From: Oidiodendron maius Zn
Taxonomy: Eukaryota > Ascomycota > Leotiomycetes > Myxotrichaceae
DNA length: 64,000 nucleotides
Reading direction: 5' to 3'
Assembly: GCA_000827325.1 (NCBI GenBank)
Contig: KN832872.1
Coordinates: forward strand, 2,466,096 to 2,530,095
The translations under genes were made by a program, and so were the position numbers. This document shows, one piece after another, positions 34,187-46,267 of this stretch. The notes beneath the pieces are model-generated. The model ran no database searches. It was not told the DNA's origin and saw nothing but the letters and a program-made list of their open reading frames with translations. Every line of letters begins with the position of its first letter. The first letter of the stretch is position 1.

Positions 34187-34990
34187 TTTGCTAGCAATAC
34201 ACTCAAAAGTAGTATTGATTGACTGGAAACCACATTTTGTCATAGGTAGCAGAACAGTCGCTTTAAAGTCTGGACTGGCAACGGTATTCGGAATTGTTTC
34301 TCCACTAACCAGGCTGATTATCAGCTGCTATTCGTGAACAAAAAAATCATCATCCACGGGATCCATAGAGCTAGCATCGCTGACTGGGCGGAAATAAGGT
34401 TCAGCTTGTTGCTATCTACCAATACGGAGTGAGCGGCCTGCTGAATGAGTTCTTGACTTGGCATTCAGTTTCATTAGGGATTGATTGATTGATTGATTGA
34501 TTATGTCATACACTGTCCCAGCCTCCTTTAGGAAGCTATACAGGAATTCTATATAAGCAACTGACCCCATACCCTCTTTGACCCACTTAGCTGTTCATCC
34601 GTTACGCTTCCCGCAATAAATGGACTACTTGCTGTCGCTATCAATTCTGACCTCCATTATCGTCCTGGTGGTTGTTATACTACTAATAGAATCTATTCTA
34701 TAAAGCTGCAACTTTGTAGAATAGGTGAGGGGTTAGGGAGAGGCCTGTTCTATCTGTGGCTACTTAATAGAAACTAGTATCTGTCTTGTCTACTGTAATC
34801 TACTCTACTCTATATAGTGTTGTATAGTTATAGCTGTCTATAGATACCTTAAAGCTAAAGTAAGGGCCGGATTCAAATTTTCAGAATTTAGTGCCTGAGG
34901 CCAAAATAGTTGTATTAAATAGTCTTAAAGTCAAAGATTAATGAAATAGTTTCTAATATATAGTTCGACAAGTCGAACATATAGTAGTCT
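34187..34990. other. Intergenic, promoter of protease and edge of transposon block
   Basis: There is no gene. It contains a short TGAT microsatellite (34480-34502). Base composition becomes AT-rich from about 34.7 kb, which may be the 3' end of the LINE. Confidence 0.5.
34480..34502. repeat. Microsatellite (TGAT)n
   Basis: About five uninterrupted TTGA/TGAT units lie upstream of the protease gene. Confidence 0.9.
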
Positions 34991-35232
34991 ATTAGTATAG
35001 CGGTTCTTTAATGAAGTGATGTTTTCTTATATAGTAGTTAGTATAGACACTTCTCTGAATTGTTTAAGAAGACTAGTCTTTAGTATTATTTTGGCTGCTC
35101 TGATCGCTATCTTAGAGTCACTAAGCAGCCCTTTAAGGTTAAGTATTGGTCTTCTGCCTGCCTATAGGTCATGTCGCTCTGCTACCTACTCTCTATACTT
35201 TAGTAAGATATATTCTACTGTTTGGTTGCTAT
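34990..35232 (-). mobile_element. Tad1-like LINE, C-terminal end of ORF2 (segment 4 of 4)
   Basis: Read on the minus strand from 35232, the sequence encodes Y-S-N-Q-T-V-E-Y-I-L-L-K-Y-R-E, then W/Stop-V-A-E-R-H-D-L, then L-L-S-D-S-K-I-A-I-R-A-A-K-I-I-L-K-T-S-L-L-K-Q-F. This matches the region after RNase H in fungal Tad/I-type LINE ORF2 (T-V-x-H-I-L-L-x-C ... R-T-G-L-L-x-Q-F). It continues the frame that breaks off at 41974 on the other side of the LTR element. It is less mutated than the rest of the LINE. The 3' end of the element was not defined; it may reach about 34.7 kb. Confidence 0.65.
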
Positions 35233-35237
35233 ATCTA

Positions 35238-35583
35238 TGTAATAATAGCTTATACCTGGTGTTAGGTAAGTCGTTGAGTAGGTTGGGTAAAGCAGGGATA
35301 CCATCAAGTCAAGAAGTAATATATAGACTCAGTAAGTTACTAAAGTAGTAATAAGATACTTTATTTGAGTTAAGCATGAAGCTTCTATCTACTAAAGAAT
35401 ATACGCTGTTTATATAGAACCTTTATTGTCCTGGATTATCTAGATTATCTGGATTATTACCCTGATTCTAATGATTCCAATGATTCTATATATATTATAT
35501 AACCCTTCCTAGACTACTTACAAGGGTTCTCTATATAGACTATTGTCCGCTAAGCCTCAGGCCCTTGTTCTATATTTATAACA
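35238..35583 (-). repeat. LTR of Gypsy element 1 (3' LTR), lightly mutated
   Basis: This 346-bp LTR has intact TGT and ACA ends and is much richer in G and C than its partner at 41623-41968. Confidence 0.92.
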
Positions 35584-38500
35584 CTAGCCCCCTTCTAGCT
35601 AGCGTTGTCTTGATTGCTTAAAACCTAGAAGTAGTTCTTATTCAATCCCCTATACTTCTAATTCTTCCTTCATTATACTAGTGTCCTGTTACAAATATAC
35701 CAAGACTAACTGTTTAAATTTATATACTTGTATTTGCAAGAACGGAATTATTATACCCTCTTATACCTAGTATCTAAAAGCATCCCTCTATCTTTACTAT
35801 ATAGTATCTACTAACTCTAATTAGTATACCAAGTATATCTATATAGGTAGTAATATTTCCTGTAATGTTTAGGGTCCCTTTAAGGGCAATTAGAAGTATC
35901 TTGAATATACTAAAGAGCGGCTTACTACTGATTCTAATACTATAATAAATAAGCAGTAATAGTTACTAACAAGGCTTACTAAAGTAAATATAAAATTAGT
36001 TTAATTTGAAAAATAAAAGAAAATGTTTTGTTTTTATATTATAGAAATATTATATTATAGCCTAAAGTCTCTAGATAACCTAGATATAGTAGAAGTAAAG
36101 GAGGTATATAAGAGAGATAAGGCTTTACTATAGGCCCTTACTCTAACTAGCTCTACTAATATACTAGATAACCTGTTAGACTTTACTAGTATTACTTTTA
36201 ACTCTAATCTATCTATCTTACTTTCTTTCTAGGATTTGATTAATATTAGTAGAGAAACTTCTTTAAAAGCTCTAGACAGTTAAGGTTTTTCTCTAATTCT
36301 TATAAATTATCTGTCTGATTATATTCTTTCTATTTAATCAAGTATTCTTACTAATCTTTTATAGTTATTCTAATATCTAGGATTTTCTTAACTTTATATT
36401 CTTCTAGATTGTTTTCTAGTTAGAGTTTAGCTTATATTACTATTAGTATATCTCCCTTTACTAGTTCTAGTAAAGATATATAGAATATAGGATAGAGTCT
36501 AGAGTTCTTAAATAGCTATAGTTTATAATTAATAGATTTAATCTTTTCTAGAATTCTAAATAGTTCTAGTTTCTTAAAGTCTAGCTTACTACTTAATTGT
36601 TTAGTTTTAATATTCCTTTATAATAGATATACTTTATCCCTTTTTTTAGTAGAGATTCTATATTATACTTTTTATTAGTATTTATTATAGTTTACTACTA
36701 GCTAAATATAATATCTTTTATAAGCTATTCCTTTAGTTATTATAGCTTATTTATAAATACTCTAGATAGTTCTACTTTTTCTTTATCTTTTCTTAGCTAT
36801 CTATAAGTCTTTAGTTTATAGCTAAAGTTAGTAAAGAAGAGTAAAGTCTCTATTACTTTACTTTTTATACTATTATAAGTAAACTATATTAGTAGTAGCT
36901 ATTCTATCTAATTGTTTTATTTATAATTAATATAGTTTTTTAAATACTACTCTAAAGTTTAGTTTAATTGTTCTATTTAATTATCTATCTAAAGATAGAA
37001 TACTATTAATAGTTTATAGTTTACTTCTAGCTTTACTATAAGAGATTACTAGAATTTTAAGATAAATAGCTTATCTTTATCTAAGATTATTTCTTCTAGT
37101 AGTCTATATTAACTAAGAATAATTCTTAGGAATATATATATTAATTCTAGAGTATTACTGCTTTCTTTATAGAGTATAAAATATCTATATTTAGTTAATC
37201 TATCTATTACTATCTATATTAAGTTATAGATAACTTTAGTTATTAGTTCCTTTAATAATAGAAGTTTAATAATAAAATCAAAGGTAATAGATTTCTATAC
37301 TCTATCTAATATTAGTAGTAGTTATAGCAATCTATAGAATATATATTAGTTTATCTTACTTTTATTATATAAGATATACTTCTCTACTATCTTTTTAACT
37401 TCCTTTTTTATTTCTAGGAAATAATAGTCCTTTATTAATCTTTTGAAGATTCTTATAACTCTTTAGTATCTATATATAAGGAGTATATATTACTTCTATA
37501 TAAAGTTCTATTTTATTCTAGTTAGGATATAGATAAGTCTCTTAAATTATAATATACTCTAGTAATTAACTAGAAAGTCTATAGTTAGTTTCTTTATAAC
37601 TCTTTATATATTTTTATCTTTTATATATATACTCTTGATTATTTTCTTTAATTATATATCTTCTATAACTAAAATAGTAGCTAATAGTTTATAGTTATAT
37701 TCTATACCTTTATTATTAGCTTTTAATATTGCTTAGAGCTTCTCTATAGGTTTTCTAGTATAGTCTTATTATTAGTTTAGAGTATTAGCTCTAGTATTTT
37801 CTAATCCTTTCTTATATACTATAATAAAGTTATAGGCTAATAATACTTTAAACTATTAGACTTATCTTTAGTTTAGGATCTTAGTTATAGTAAATAAAGT
37901 AAGGTTCTTATAATCTATCTAGATCTATACTTAATATATAGATCCTTTAAGGTAAACTCTCTATTATTTATATATAATAACTATTACTAATAGTTCTTTA
38001 TTATATATATTATAGTTTAACTTAGCTAGTAATAGTTTATATAAGTAGTATATAACTAGTCTTAACTTCCCTTACTTATTGATTTATTTTAGATAAGCTC
38101 TAATAGTAAAGTTAGATATATCTATTTCTAGAATAATTTTCTATTTTAGATTAAAGATAGTAAGTATTAATACTTATATAAATTTATATTTAAGTATATT
38201 AAGGGCCTTTTAGACTATTTTATTCTATATAAATTTCTAGTTCTTTTTTATTAGTTTTATTAAAGGTACTATTACCTTTAAGTAATTCTAGATAAATTAT
38301 TAATAGAAGTTAGTAAATCCTAAGAAGGATTATATCTCCTTAATAGTTTATAGAACTAGCTATTTAAGGATAGCCTTTACTTTTTCTCTATTTATCTAGA
38401 TTCTATTTTCTTTAATAATATATTCTAGGAACTTAAGTTCCTTTTTATAAAACTTATATTTTCCTAGTTTAATTAATAGTTTTATTTACTTAATCTTATT

Positions 38501-41500
38501 TAGTATCTTTTTAATATATTTAATATATTTAGTTAGTATTTTAGAGAATATAAGGATATTATCTAAATAAACAACTATAAAGATATTAAGATATTTATAT
38601 AACTAGTTATTAATTATTTACTAATAGATTATAAGGGTATTAGTTAGTCTTTCTTATATAACTAGAGTCTTATAGAGGCTATAATAGATATAAAATACTG
38701 TTTTCTATTCCTTACTTTTCTTTATTTTTATTATATAATATACTCTATATATATTAAGACTTATAAAGTATTTAGTTCTTTAGAGTCTATTATATAATTT
38801 ATTAATTAGTAGTAGTATATATCTATCCTTAATAGTAATATTATTTAGCTATCTATAGTCTATATATAGCTTTACTATTCTTTTTTAGTATAAATAGAAC
38901 TAGATTTACTACTAATAATATAGATAGTTATATAAATCCTTTTATTAGATTCTTATTAATAAATTTCTTAAGAATCTTTAACTTCTTTTCTAATATTTAA
39001 TATAGTAGTCTAAAAGGAGATATCTTTCTAGACTTAATAGATATTCTATAATTCTATAGCTAGTACTTTAGAAGTATCTTGTTTATAGGTATTTCTTAGA
39101 ATAGTAGCTTATATTCCTTATATACTACTAGAATTTGCTTTAGTATAAAGACCTAGACTAGATCCTCTTTCTCTTTAGTAGTTATATATAACTACTTATA
39201 GAATAGAAGTTCTATCTTTTCTTTAAATACTATACTATTGCTTTTATACTAGTATTAGTTTATAGTAATATATTCTTCTATCTAGTTAATTTAGAGGTTA
39301 TAGAATTATAACTAAAGTATATTAAGTATTACTTTATAAGTACTTATAGTAATAATATTAAATTGAATCTCTTTAGTATATCTCTTTAATATAGTTATTA
39401 ATAATTTCTTAGTCTTATAGATTACTATTCCTTTATTAGATCTGATTTCTCCTTTATTAATAAAGAGTAGTTAATATAATACTTTCTTTTCTAAAGCCTA
39501 ATACCTTTTTTATATAACTATTTATATATTAATAAAGTTGCTTATTGTTTCTAAGTCTATTAATACTCTAAGTATTTATTCTTTTATAAGAATATTTAGG
39601 AAAATCTAGTATCCCTTTCTTACTATATTTAATTCTTTATATAGTCTTCTATAGCTTTACTAGTATCTTAATATAGACTTTCTTATATTAATACTAACTA
39701 GTTTTTTGACTTTATTCTAGCTTTATTAATATAAATTATTAAGGTTTAAGGTATTTTTATCTAATAGACTAGTTTCTTCTTTTTAGACTAATATTTTATC
39801 TTCTCTTTACTAGATTTATATATTATATATTTATTAGTATAATAAAAGCTTTAAGTAAGTTCTCTATATTAAGGGTAATTAATCCTTACTATATTCTTAG
39901 CTTTTCTATATTCCTCTAGCTATTATTCTATAAGTTTCTTCTTTTTAATTTATCTATTAAATTCTTGTTTTAGATAGAGTAGAAGATTGATATTTATAAC
40001 TAATTTATCTTAATATTACTAGCTTCTTTTAATATTTAGTTTTACTACTTTATCTATTTCTTCTATCTATTTCTTGATTATAAGTTCTAGATATATTATA
40101 TTAGTATAGTAGTACTTTATAGATTCTATAATATCTTTTATTTTATTAATTAATAGTATTAGATTCCCTTTATAATCTCTATATTATTTCTTGATTTGAT
40201 TTATTATATTATAGAAGTTATCTTTAGACTCTTTAAAGTACTTTTATATAGATACTAATCCTACTAGTATATAGATATCCCTTTTTTCCTATCTTATTAT
40301 ATTTAGTATCTTTTAAAAAGATATCTCTTTAGATTCTATTTACTCTTTCTCTAGCTTTAGATCTAGAGTTATCTATCTTTATAAACTCTCTAAGTCTTTA
40401 GTATCTAAAGAATTACTATTTATATTATTAACTTTTATTTCTATAAAATTAACTACTATTAGGCTTTATAAAATATACTTATAATTGTTTTTATTATCTA
40501 GGTTTATTTCTACTAACTCCTTTATCTAAATAGTCTAGTCTTTCTATCCTAAAGATAAGGATAATAATTAGAATACTAGTATATAGGTTTAAGTACTAAA
40601 AGCTCTTATAAAGCTTAATTTCTTATAAGAGCTAAATATTATTCCTATAAAGGAGATATTATATTCTATTAGTCTATTATAGCTACTATAGTTTATAGTA
40701 TTAACTTTATCTCTATATAGTTCTTTTTGTCTATTTCCTCTAGACCTATAGTTATATACTATATATCTAGGTTTTCTATATTAGAAGTATAATTTCTTCT
40801 CTATATAGTTTTATTATTTCTAGAGTAATAGTTCCTTTCTATATATAGTATTAAGTTCTATTAATTAAAGACTATAATAGTTTCTATAATTATACTACTT
40901 TTTAGAGGTTAGATTATAGAACTTTTTTTTCTTCTAGATTCTTTTATAGAATTAATTATTAATATATATAGTATCTTTAGTTAGCTCTTTAAACAAATTA
41001 AGGAAGTTTACTCTAAATAGTTTATTCTTTATAATCTCTTTTAGTCCCTTATAATATTTGTCTTTAAGTATTATATTATTCTATCCTGTTTTAATAGAAT
41101 ATCTATTAAACTCTATTATATATATAGCTATAGATCTCTTTTATTTTAGAGACTAGATCTTTCTAACTACTTATTTAATTTTATTAAAATCTCTAAAAGT
41201 ATAGTTAAGTCTTTCTAAAAATCCTTTAAAGGTTATAAAGATATAGTATATCTTTACCTTTATTTTAGCTATTATTTACCCTTATAGACTAGTATTAATA
41301 AGGTAGTTCTATATAAATCCTTTAATCTAGTTTAATACTTCTCTCTTAAAAAGAGTAATAGTATATAATACTCTTTTAATTAAAGAGATAAAATATTAAA
41401 TATAAAAGATTAGATATAAGTTTAGTTAAACAAGGAAGCCTTTAAGCTTAGACTTTTCTCTAAAGTAAACCTAAGGTATTTCTATCTTAATACCTTTATT

Positions 41501-41622
41501 TAGTAATCCTATAAATAGTTTAATTGTTTAGTATTTACTAGTAGAACTTTCTCCTTTAATAGAAAATATATTAACTTCTTAATAATAATAGTATATTAGT
41601 ACTTTAGAAAGAGTACTTAAAG

Positions 41623-41968
41623 TATAATAATAGCTTATATCTAGTATTAGATAAATTATTAAGTAAGTTAGATAAAATAGAGATATTATTAAGTTAAGAA
41701 GTAATATATAGACTTAATAAGTTACTAAAGTAGTAATAAGATACTTTATTTAAGTTAAATATAAAGCTTCTATCTATTAAAGAATATATACTATTTATAT
41801 AGAACCTTTATTATTCTAGATTATCTAGATTATCTAGATTATTACTCTAATCCTAATAATTCTAATAATTCTATATATATTATATAACTCTTTCTAGACT
41901 ACTTATAAGGGTTCTCTATATAGACTATTATCTACTAAACCTTAGACCCTTATTCTATATTTATAATA
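41623..41968 (-). repeat. LTR of Gypsy element 1 (5' LTR), heavily mutated
   Basis: This LTR is 346 bp and aligns end to end with 35238-35583. Nearly every difference is a C-to-T or G-to-A transition in this copy. Confidence 0.92.
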
Positions 41969-41973
41969 ATCTA

Positions 41974-42745
41974 TATATATATTTACTAGAGTCTATTTTA
42001 TTAATATTATAGAGATAGACTCTAAGGTCTATTTTTCTAGTTCTTATTTATATAATAATAGAGCTAATTATATAAAGTAGATTCTAATATATTTTAAGAG
42101 CTTTCTTGTCTAGTCTAGTATTAAGGGAGTAGAGAAAGTATCTATATTTCCTTTATTCTTAAATAGTTTTCTAGTTATTCTAAAGAGCTTTATTAATAAC
42201 TCTCTTAGCTATAGTAAGGAGAGTTTATATTCCTCTAGCTCTTCTATTATTCTAGCTTTAATTCTAGCTCTAGCTTTAGCTCTAGATCTAATAGCTCTTC
42301 TATAGTATTCTCTCTTCTTTAGCTACTTATTTAGCTACTAGATCTATTGCTTTATTATCTAGAATACTTTTATATATAGGTATCTATTAGAGCTTTACTT
42401 CTATCTCTAGAGTAATAACTTTCTATAGAAGAATAAATAGTTTCCTAAGTATATACTAGTCTAATATATTTCTAGGTTTATATATAGTTCTTAGAGTACT
42501 CTAATTGTCTATAAAGATAGTAGCCTTTTTATATTAAGGTTTAGAGTCTGTTTTAAGGATCTAGAGAGCTAGATAGACTCCTTATAGTTCTACTATATAT
42601 ATAGTACTTTTAGTATTATATTCTATATAATATATATATCTTTAGAGTATAGAGCTATATAAGGAGGTTAGTATTAGAAGAGTTACTATTATTACTCTAA
42701 TATAACTATTAATACTACTACTATCTATATATATATATAGTATAT
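41974..42745 (-). mobile_element. Tad1-like LINE, RNase H segment (segment 3 of 4)
   Basis: On the minus strand, starting at 42745, the sequence reads as a LINE RNase H domain: I-Y-I-D-S-S-S-I-N-S-Y-I (YTDGS-type motif with the first catalytic Asp), then T-I-Y-I-V-E-L-(stop)-G-V-Y-L-A-L (the A-E-L-Q-G-I helix with the catalytic Glu, Gln turned to stop). An A-R-A-R-I-K-A-R-I-I-E-E-L linker region follows, then (S)-L-A-L-L-L-Y-K near 42070. The frame is resumed at 35232 beyond the LTR element. Stops are almost all TAG/TAA at Gln/Trp positions, as RIP produces. Confidence 0.75.
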
Positions 42746-43674
42746 TATTAAAAGTCTATATTTAAATCACTAAAACTATAATTTTTTATATTTTATCTTT
42801 AACTATCTTTTAACTTAACTATACCTTAACTATCTAATATATCTAGACTACCTCTATATAAAGTATCCTCTAATTCTAAGAGCTAAGTAATTACTGCTTA
42901 TAAGTATAGTATTAAGTTTACTAATATTATATAAGGTAAAAATCTTCAACTAGGAATATATCACTAAATTATCCTAAATATATCAATTTAGACCTTCTAT
43001 ATTTCTTGACTATACTTAGAATACCTTGAATTAATTACTTTATATCTAGATAGATAGTTATTTAGAGTAATAGCTATTAATCTAAAGATTACTATAGCTT
43101 AATTATATATTGTAATTACTTCTAAGATCTTAAAGATTATAATCTACTAATATTTAAAGAAATCTAGTATCTAGAAATAGTACTATAAAAAGAGACTATT
43201 TCTAGATAATAAAAAGACTACTATATATCTTTAATAGATACTTAATTATAATAACTAGCCTCTTGAATACTAGTAATACTAAATCTAATCAGATAAGTAC
43301 TTAATTAAATATAGAAAAGAAAGCAAATAGGACTTTATATACTAAAGATAGAGTAAATAAAAGGTATAAACTTAAGGGTTTAATTACTTATATATTATTA
43401 TAGATAAAGGTTTTATACCTTAAGTAGTCTAAAAGAAGAGTATAAAGAATTAAACTACTATATTTTAGATAGTATTTAGATATAGTAAATATACTAAATT
43501 AGTTACTATATCTAGTAATCCTATATCTGCTTAAAGGGGAGTTTTAGTATACTAGTATATTAAGATTCTTAAAGAATATATACTAATAATACTTAAAACT
43601 AATACTTTTTTTATATATAATAATATATAGATATATATAATAATATTAGTTTAGGAATAGTTTACTAAAAGAGA

Positions 43675-45538
43675 TAACGTGCATGTATAGCGAGTTGTAA
43701 ATATAAGCAAGTTGTAAGTTTTTCAGTAACCTTATTATTAAAATTAATTATTATTTAACTATAATACCTTGAAATCAATTCCTACTATATATTTCTCCTT
43801 CTTTAGAGGCCTATATTACCTTTGATAAGTATGTACATTATGCCCTGCCTTATTACACTTGCTATAACGCCGAATACACGATTGTACCCCTTGGTCCTGA
43901 CTACCACTACTATCTATTTCATCACCCTGCTAGCCACCTATATTAGTTTGAGCTACTAAGTCCTCTACCTCCTATATAGAAAGTAATCCTCCTTTTTGTA
44001 GTCTGGTTTTTTTTAGCCTGCGACGCTTGCTAAGCCTCTCGTTTACCTCTTCAAGCTTAGTGATTTGAGATTGCAATAAAGCTACCTTATGTATAATTGC
44101 TACTGAACCCTTAGTAAATTGGTCTATAGCATCAATAGTCTATATTGGAGAGCTACCCTGATGGCAATTAATTCGGGTTTTAATGAAGGCAGACTGTCGT
44201 GAAGTATCGGTTGTATTCTTTAGGGTTATAGGGTTCCAGGTTTAGGCTATACTAGGATATAAGTTTAAAGGAGTCGGTGTTTTTGTATAAGGAGGGAGGG
44301 TATCCAGTACTCGCTAAGGGTCAAAAGGTACAATTCTAGTCCCCCTAAAGCCTCCCTGGATGTTTTGTATAGTTATTGACTCTTGGAATGCTACCTGGAA
44401 TGCTGGAAAGAAATCCTCCTTTGTAATATAGGTCTAACTACTATACATTAACCCCTTGATTTGCTTGCTGTACGCCTTTTTTAATGGACTAAAACAGCCT
44501 ATATCAAGTGGCTATAATATATGAGAGGAGTGAGCAGGTATACAGAATGTAATAATATTGTGGTCCTGGCAGAAAAGCTCAAATTCAGTCAAGTGGTGGG
44601 ATTTATGGCCATCAAGTATTAGGAGTCGATATCTATCCACTTTTCGAGGCTGTATATATAATTCAAAGTGCTTAATCCATTCTAGGCTAATCTTATTTGT
44701 AGTCTACCTATTATCACTTATAGAGAGCCTCTAATGCTTTAGTAATTTGAATTTATTGTACTAGGATAGTAGGATATATATACCCTTTATAACTATAAAT
44801 GGCGGCAGTGACTAGCCAAGTGCATTTATAGCCTGGATTACTGTAACCTATTCGCGATTACTAGGCTGCTTTGCCTTTGCCTTACTAGACCTCTCTAAGC
44901 TTGTAACCACTATTGCTGTTAAGATAATGCCTATTATAAACCCAGTCTTGTTAAAATTATAGATATCCGCGTCCATGATCCTATACTTTATAATTGTGTT
45001 CTATATAAGGGTAAACCACTCGCTAATAAGCTTTGGATCTTTGTATTTCGCTCTTTGATAGTCATATTTTCGATTAAAATGTATAGTAAGCTGTAGTTAT
45101 CGTTTTATAAAGTTTGAAGCCTAGTGTATTCTGATGCGTCCTGTATTTCGCTCAATAAGCAGACGATTAGCTATATCTTCAACACTACAAAGCCTAGGTG
45201 GAAACCCTTTAGAATCAAGGTCAAGAATATATTAGACAATCACTAATTCTTCTGAATCAGTAAGCTTTCGAGATTTAGGTTGAATATCGCGTCGTGCAGG
45301 TATTCCATGGCTCCGATCGCGTAATGTAGTATAAGGTATATTATAGACCTTTGTAGCCTGGTAGAGATTAATAGCCCTAGGTGGTTTGATTGCTTGAAGG
45401 GCTAAGAGTATTCTGCTTTCTTGAGAAACTGACTCCATGATTTTTGGTTAAGATATTAGATTTTAAAGTAACAGGGTCATGATTCTTAGAAAAACTTACA
45501 ACTCGCTTATATTTACGACTCGCTATACATGCACGTTA
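43675..45538 (-). mobile_element. Fot1/pogo-type DNA transposon (1860 bp plus TA duplications)
   Basis: 47-bp terminal inverted repeats (43677-43723 and 45490-45536, outer end ACGTGCATGTATAGCGAGT) differ at only two positions, both transitions. TA target duplications flank them. The element retains normal G and C content and CpA/TpG dinucleotides, unlike the surrounding sequence, so it arrived later or escaped most RIP. It splits the Tc1/mariner element. Confidence 0.93.
43759..45438 (-). pseudogene. Fot1/pogo transposase, decayed
   Basis: The gene runs from ATG 45438 to TAG 43759. It opens MESVSQESRILLALQAIK, then V-Y-N-I-P-Y-T-T-L-R-D-R and P-K-S-R-K-L-T-D: the two N-terminal HTH modules (psq type plus start of the CENP-B-like one). 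After the first stop the same protein can be followed through K-Y-D-Y-Q-R-A-K, I-Y-N-F-N-K-T-G-F (Y-N-F-D-E-T-G-F with the first catalytic Asp and Glu lost), L-L-I-L-D-G-H-K-S-H (second catalytic Asp present), H-S-S-H-I-L-(stop)-P-L-D-I-G-C-F and a C-terminal zinc-knuckle-like C-x-K-A-G-H-N. Several TAG/TGA codons fall at Gln/Trp sites. It cannot be active. Confidence 0.88.
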
Positions 45539-45950
45539 TTAATATAATAGATTATCTGTCTTTTTTACTAGATATAAATCTAATCAAGAACTTATAGAAA
45601 ATACTTAAAGCTAAGATAATTAAATTATATCTAAAGCTTATAACTATAAATAATAATAATATAACTAGACAATTCTTAATTAGAGTAGTAAAGGAGATAT
45701 AAAAGCTACTTAAAGAGAAGCTTTTAAATAAACTTATATTAGAGATATAAAAGAGGATTAATATACTTAAAGCTATAAAAGGATAGTATACTAAATATTA
45801 GACAATTAAAATTAAAGGGATTTAGTTAAGTATTTGATTTATATTAATATTAAGTAACTAGCTAACTAATTAGTTAAGTTATAATTAATTTAATTGAATT
45901 TAGTTACTCTAAAAAATATAGGGGATTTACTTAAATATAGACTTTTAATA

Positions 45951-46033
45951 ATCTATTATAGTTTATATTATCTATTAAACAGATATTCTAGTAGTATAAT
46001 ATAGCCTCTTTAGATATACTATCAATTACAACT
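45951..46033 (-). mobile_element. Tad1-like LINE, short middle segment (segment 2 of 4)
   Basis: These 83 bp lie between the Tc1/mariner element and the left target duplication of LTR element 2. Read minus, they join the segment ending at 52567 to the RNase H segment starting at 42745 with one mutated stop. Assignment to the LINE is by position rather than by motif. Confidence 0.5.
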
Positions 46034-46038
46034 ACTAG

Positions 46039-46267
46039 TATAATAAACCTAGCTAGATTAGTTAGTAGTTTACTAGTATAATAGTAATTATACTTTTATA
46101 GGTTATCTAATAAGCCTCTTTTATATATAAGAAGCTCTACTCTTATTCTCTTCTTTACTCCTTAACTTATTCTTTTAGTTATCTTAATTAATAGTTGAAT
46201 ATACTTTATATTTAGTACTATACTCTATTCTAAGGATCTAGATCTCTATTCTTTCTAAGCTATTATA
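46039..46267 (+). repeat. 5' LTR of Gypsy element 2
   Basis: This LTR is 229 bp, the same length as 52333-52561, with matching ends and matching ACTAG duplication outside. Confidence 0.9.

Larger units (their letters stand above)
35233..41973 (-). mobile_element. Complete Ty3/Gypsy-type LTR retrotransposon, RIP-mutated (6731 bp plus TSDs)
   Basis: Two 346-bp LTRs (35238-35583 and 41623-41968) bound the element, flanked by identical 5-bp duplications ATCTA (35233-35237 and 41969-41973). LTR ends were TGT...ACA; the right copy is mutated to TAT...ATA. A polypurine tract AGAAGGGGG on the minus strand (35588-35596) next to the left LTR sets the orientation as minus. The reverse-transcriptase box reads V-V-Y-L-D-N-I-L-I-F-S on the minus strand near 38540-38580, with the second catalytic Asp turned to Asn. 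An RNase H-like K-E-L-K-F-L-E-Y-I-I-K-E-N lies near 38400-38460. No frame longer than a few dozen codons survives. The differences between LTRs are nearly all C-to-T or G-to-A. It inserted into the LINE. Confidence 0.92.
42746..45950 (+). mobile_element. Tc1/mariner-type DNA transposon, RIP-mutated, split by Fot1 element
   Basis: Imperfect terminal inverted repeats (TTAAAAGTCTATATTTAA from 42748, complement ending 45948) are flanked by TA. Without the inserted Fot1 element it is about 1.34 kb. The plus strand encodes a Tc1-family transposase. Left of the insertion are V-F-R-Y-S-K-Y-T-K-L-V and F-I-Y-N-N-I (the H-D-N-A-P motif, Asp mutated). Right of it the frame resumes with L-L-D-I-N-L-I-K-N-L-(stop)-K-I-L-K-A-K-I (the S-P-D-L-N-P-I-E-N-L-W motif), ending K-G-(stop)-Y-T-K-Y. 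It is inactive, and it sits inside the LINE. Confidence 0.78.

Noticed and set aside
35016-35348. Plus-strand 110-residue frame at the edge of the transposon block
   Set aside because: It is antisense to the LINE C-terminus and runs into the LTR.
35238-35583. Shorter LTR starting at TGTTAGG (35260)
   Set aside because: Homology to the other LTR extends 22 bp further left, and only the start at 35238 gives matching ATCTA duplications.
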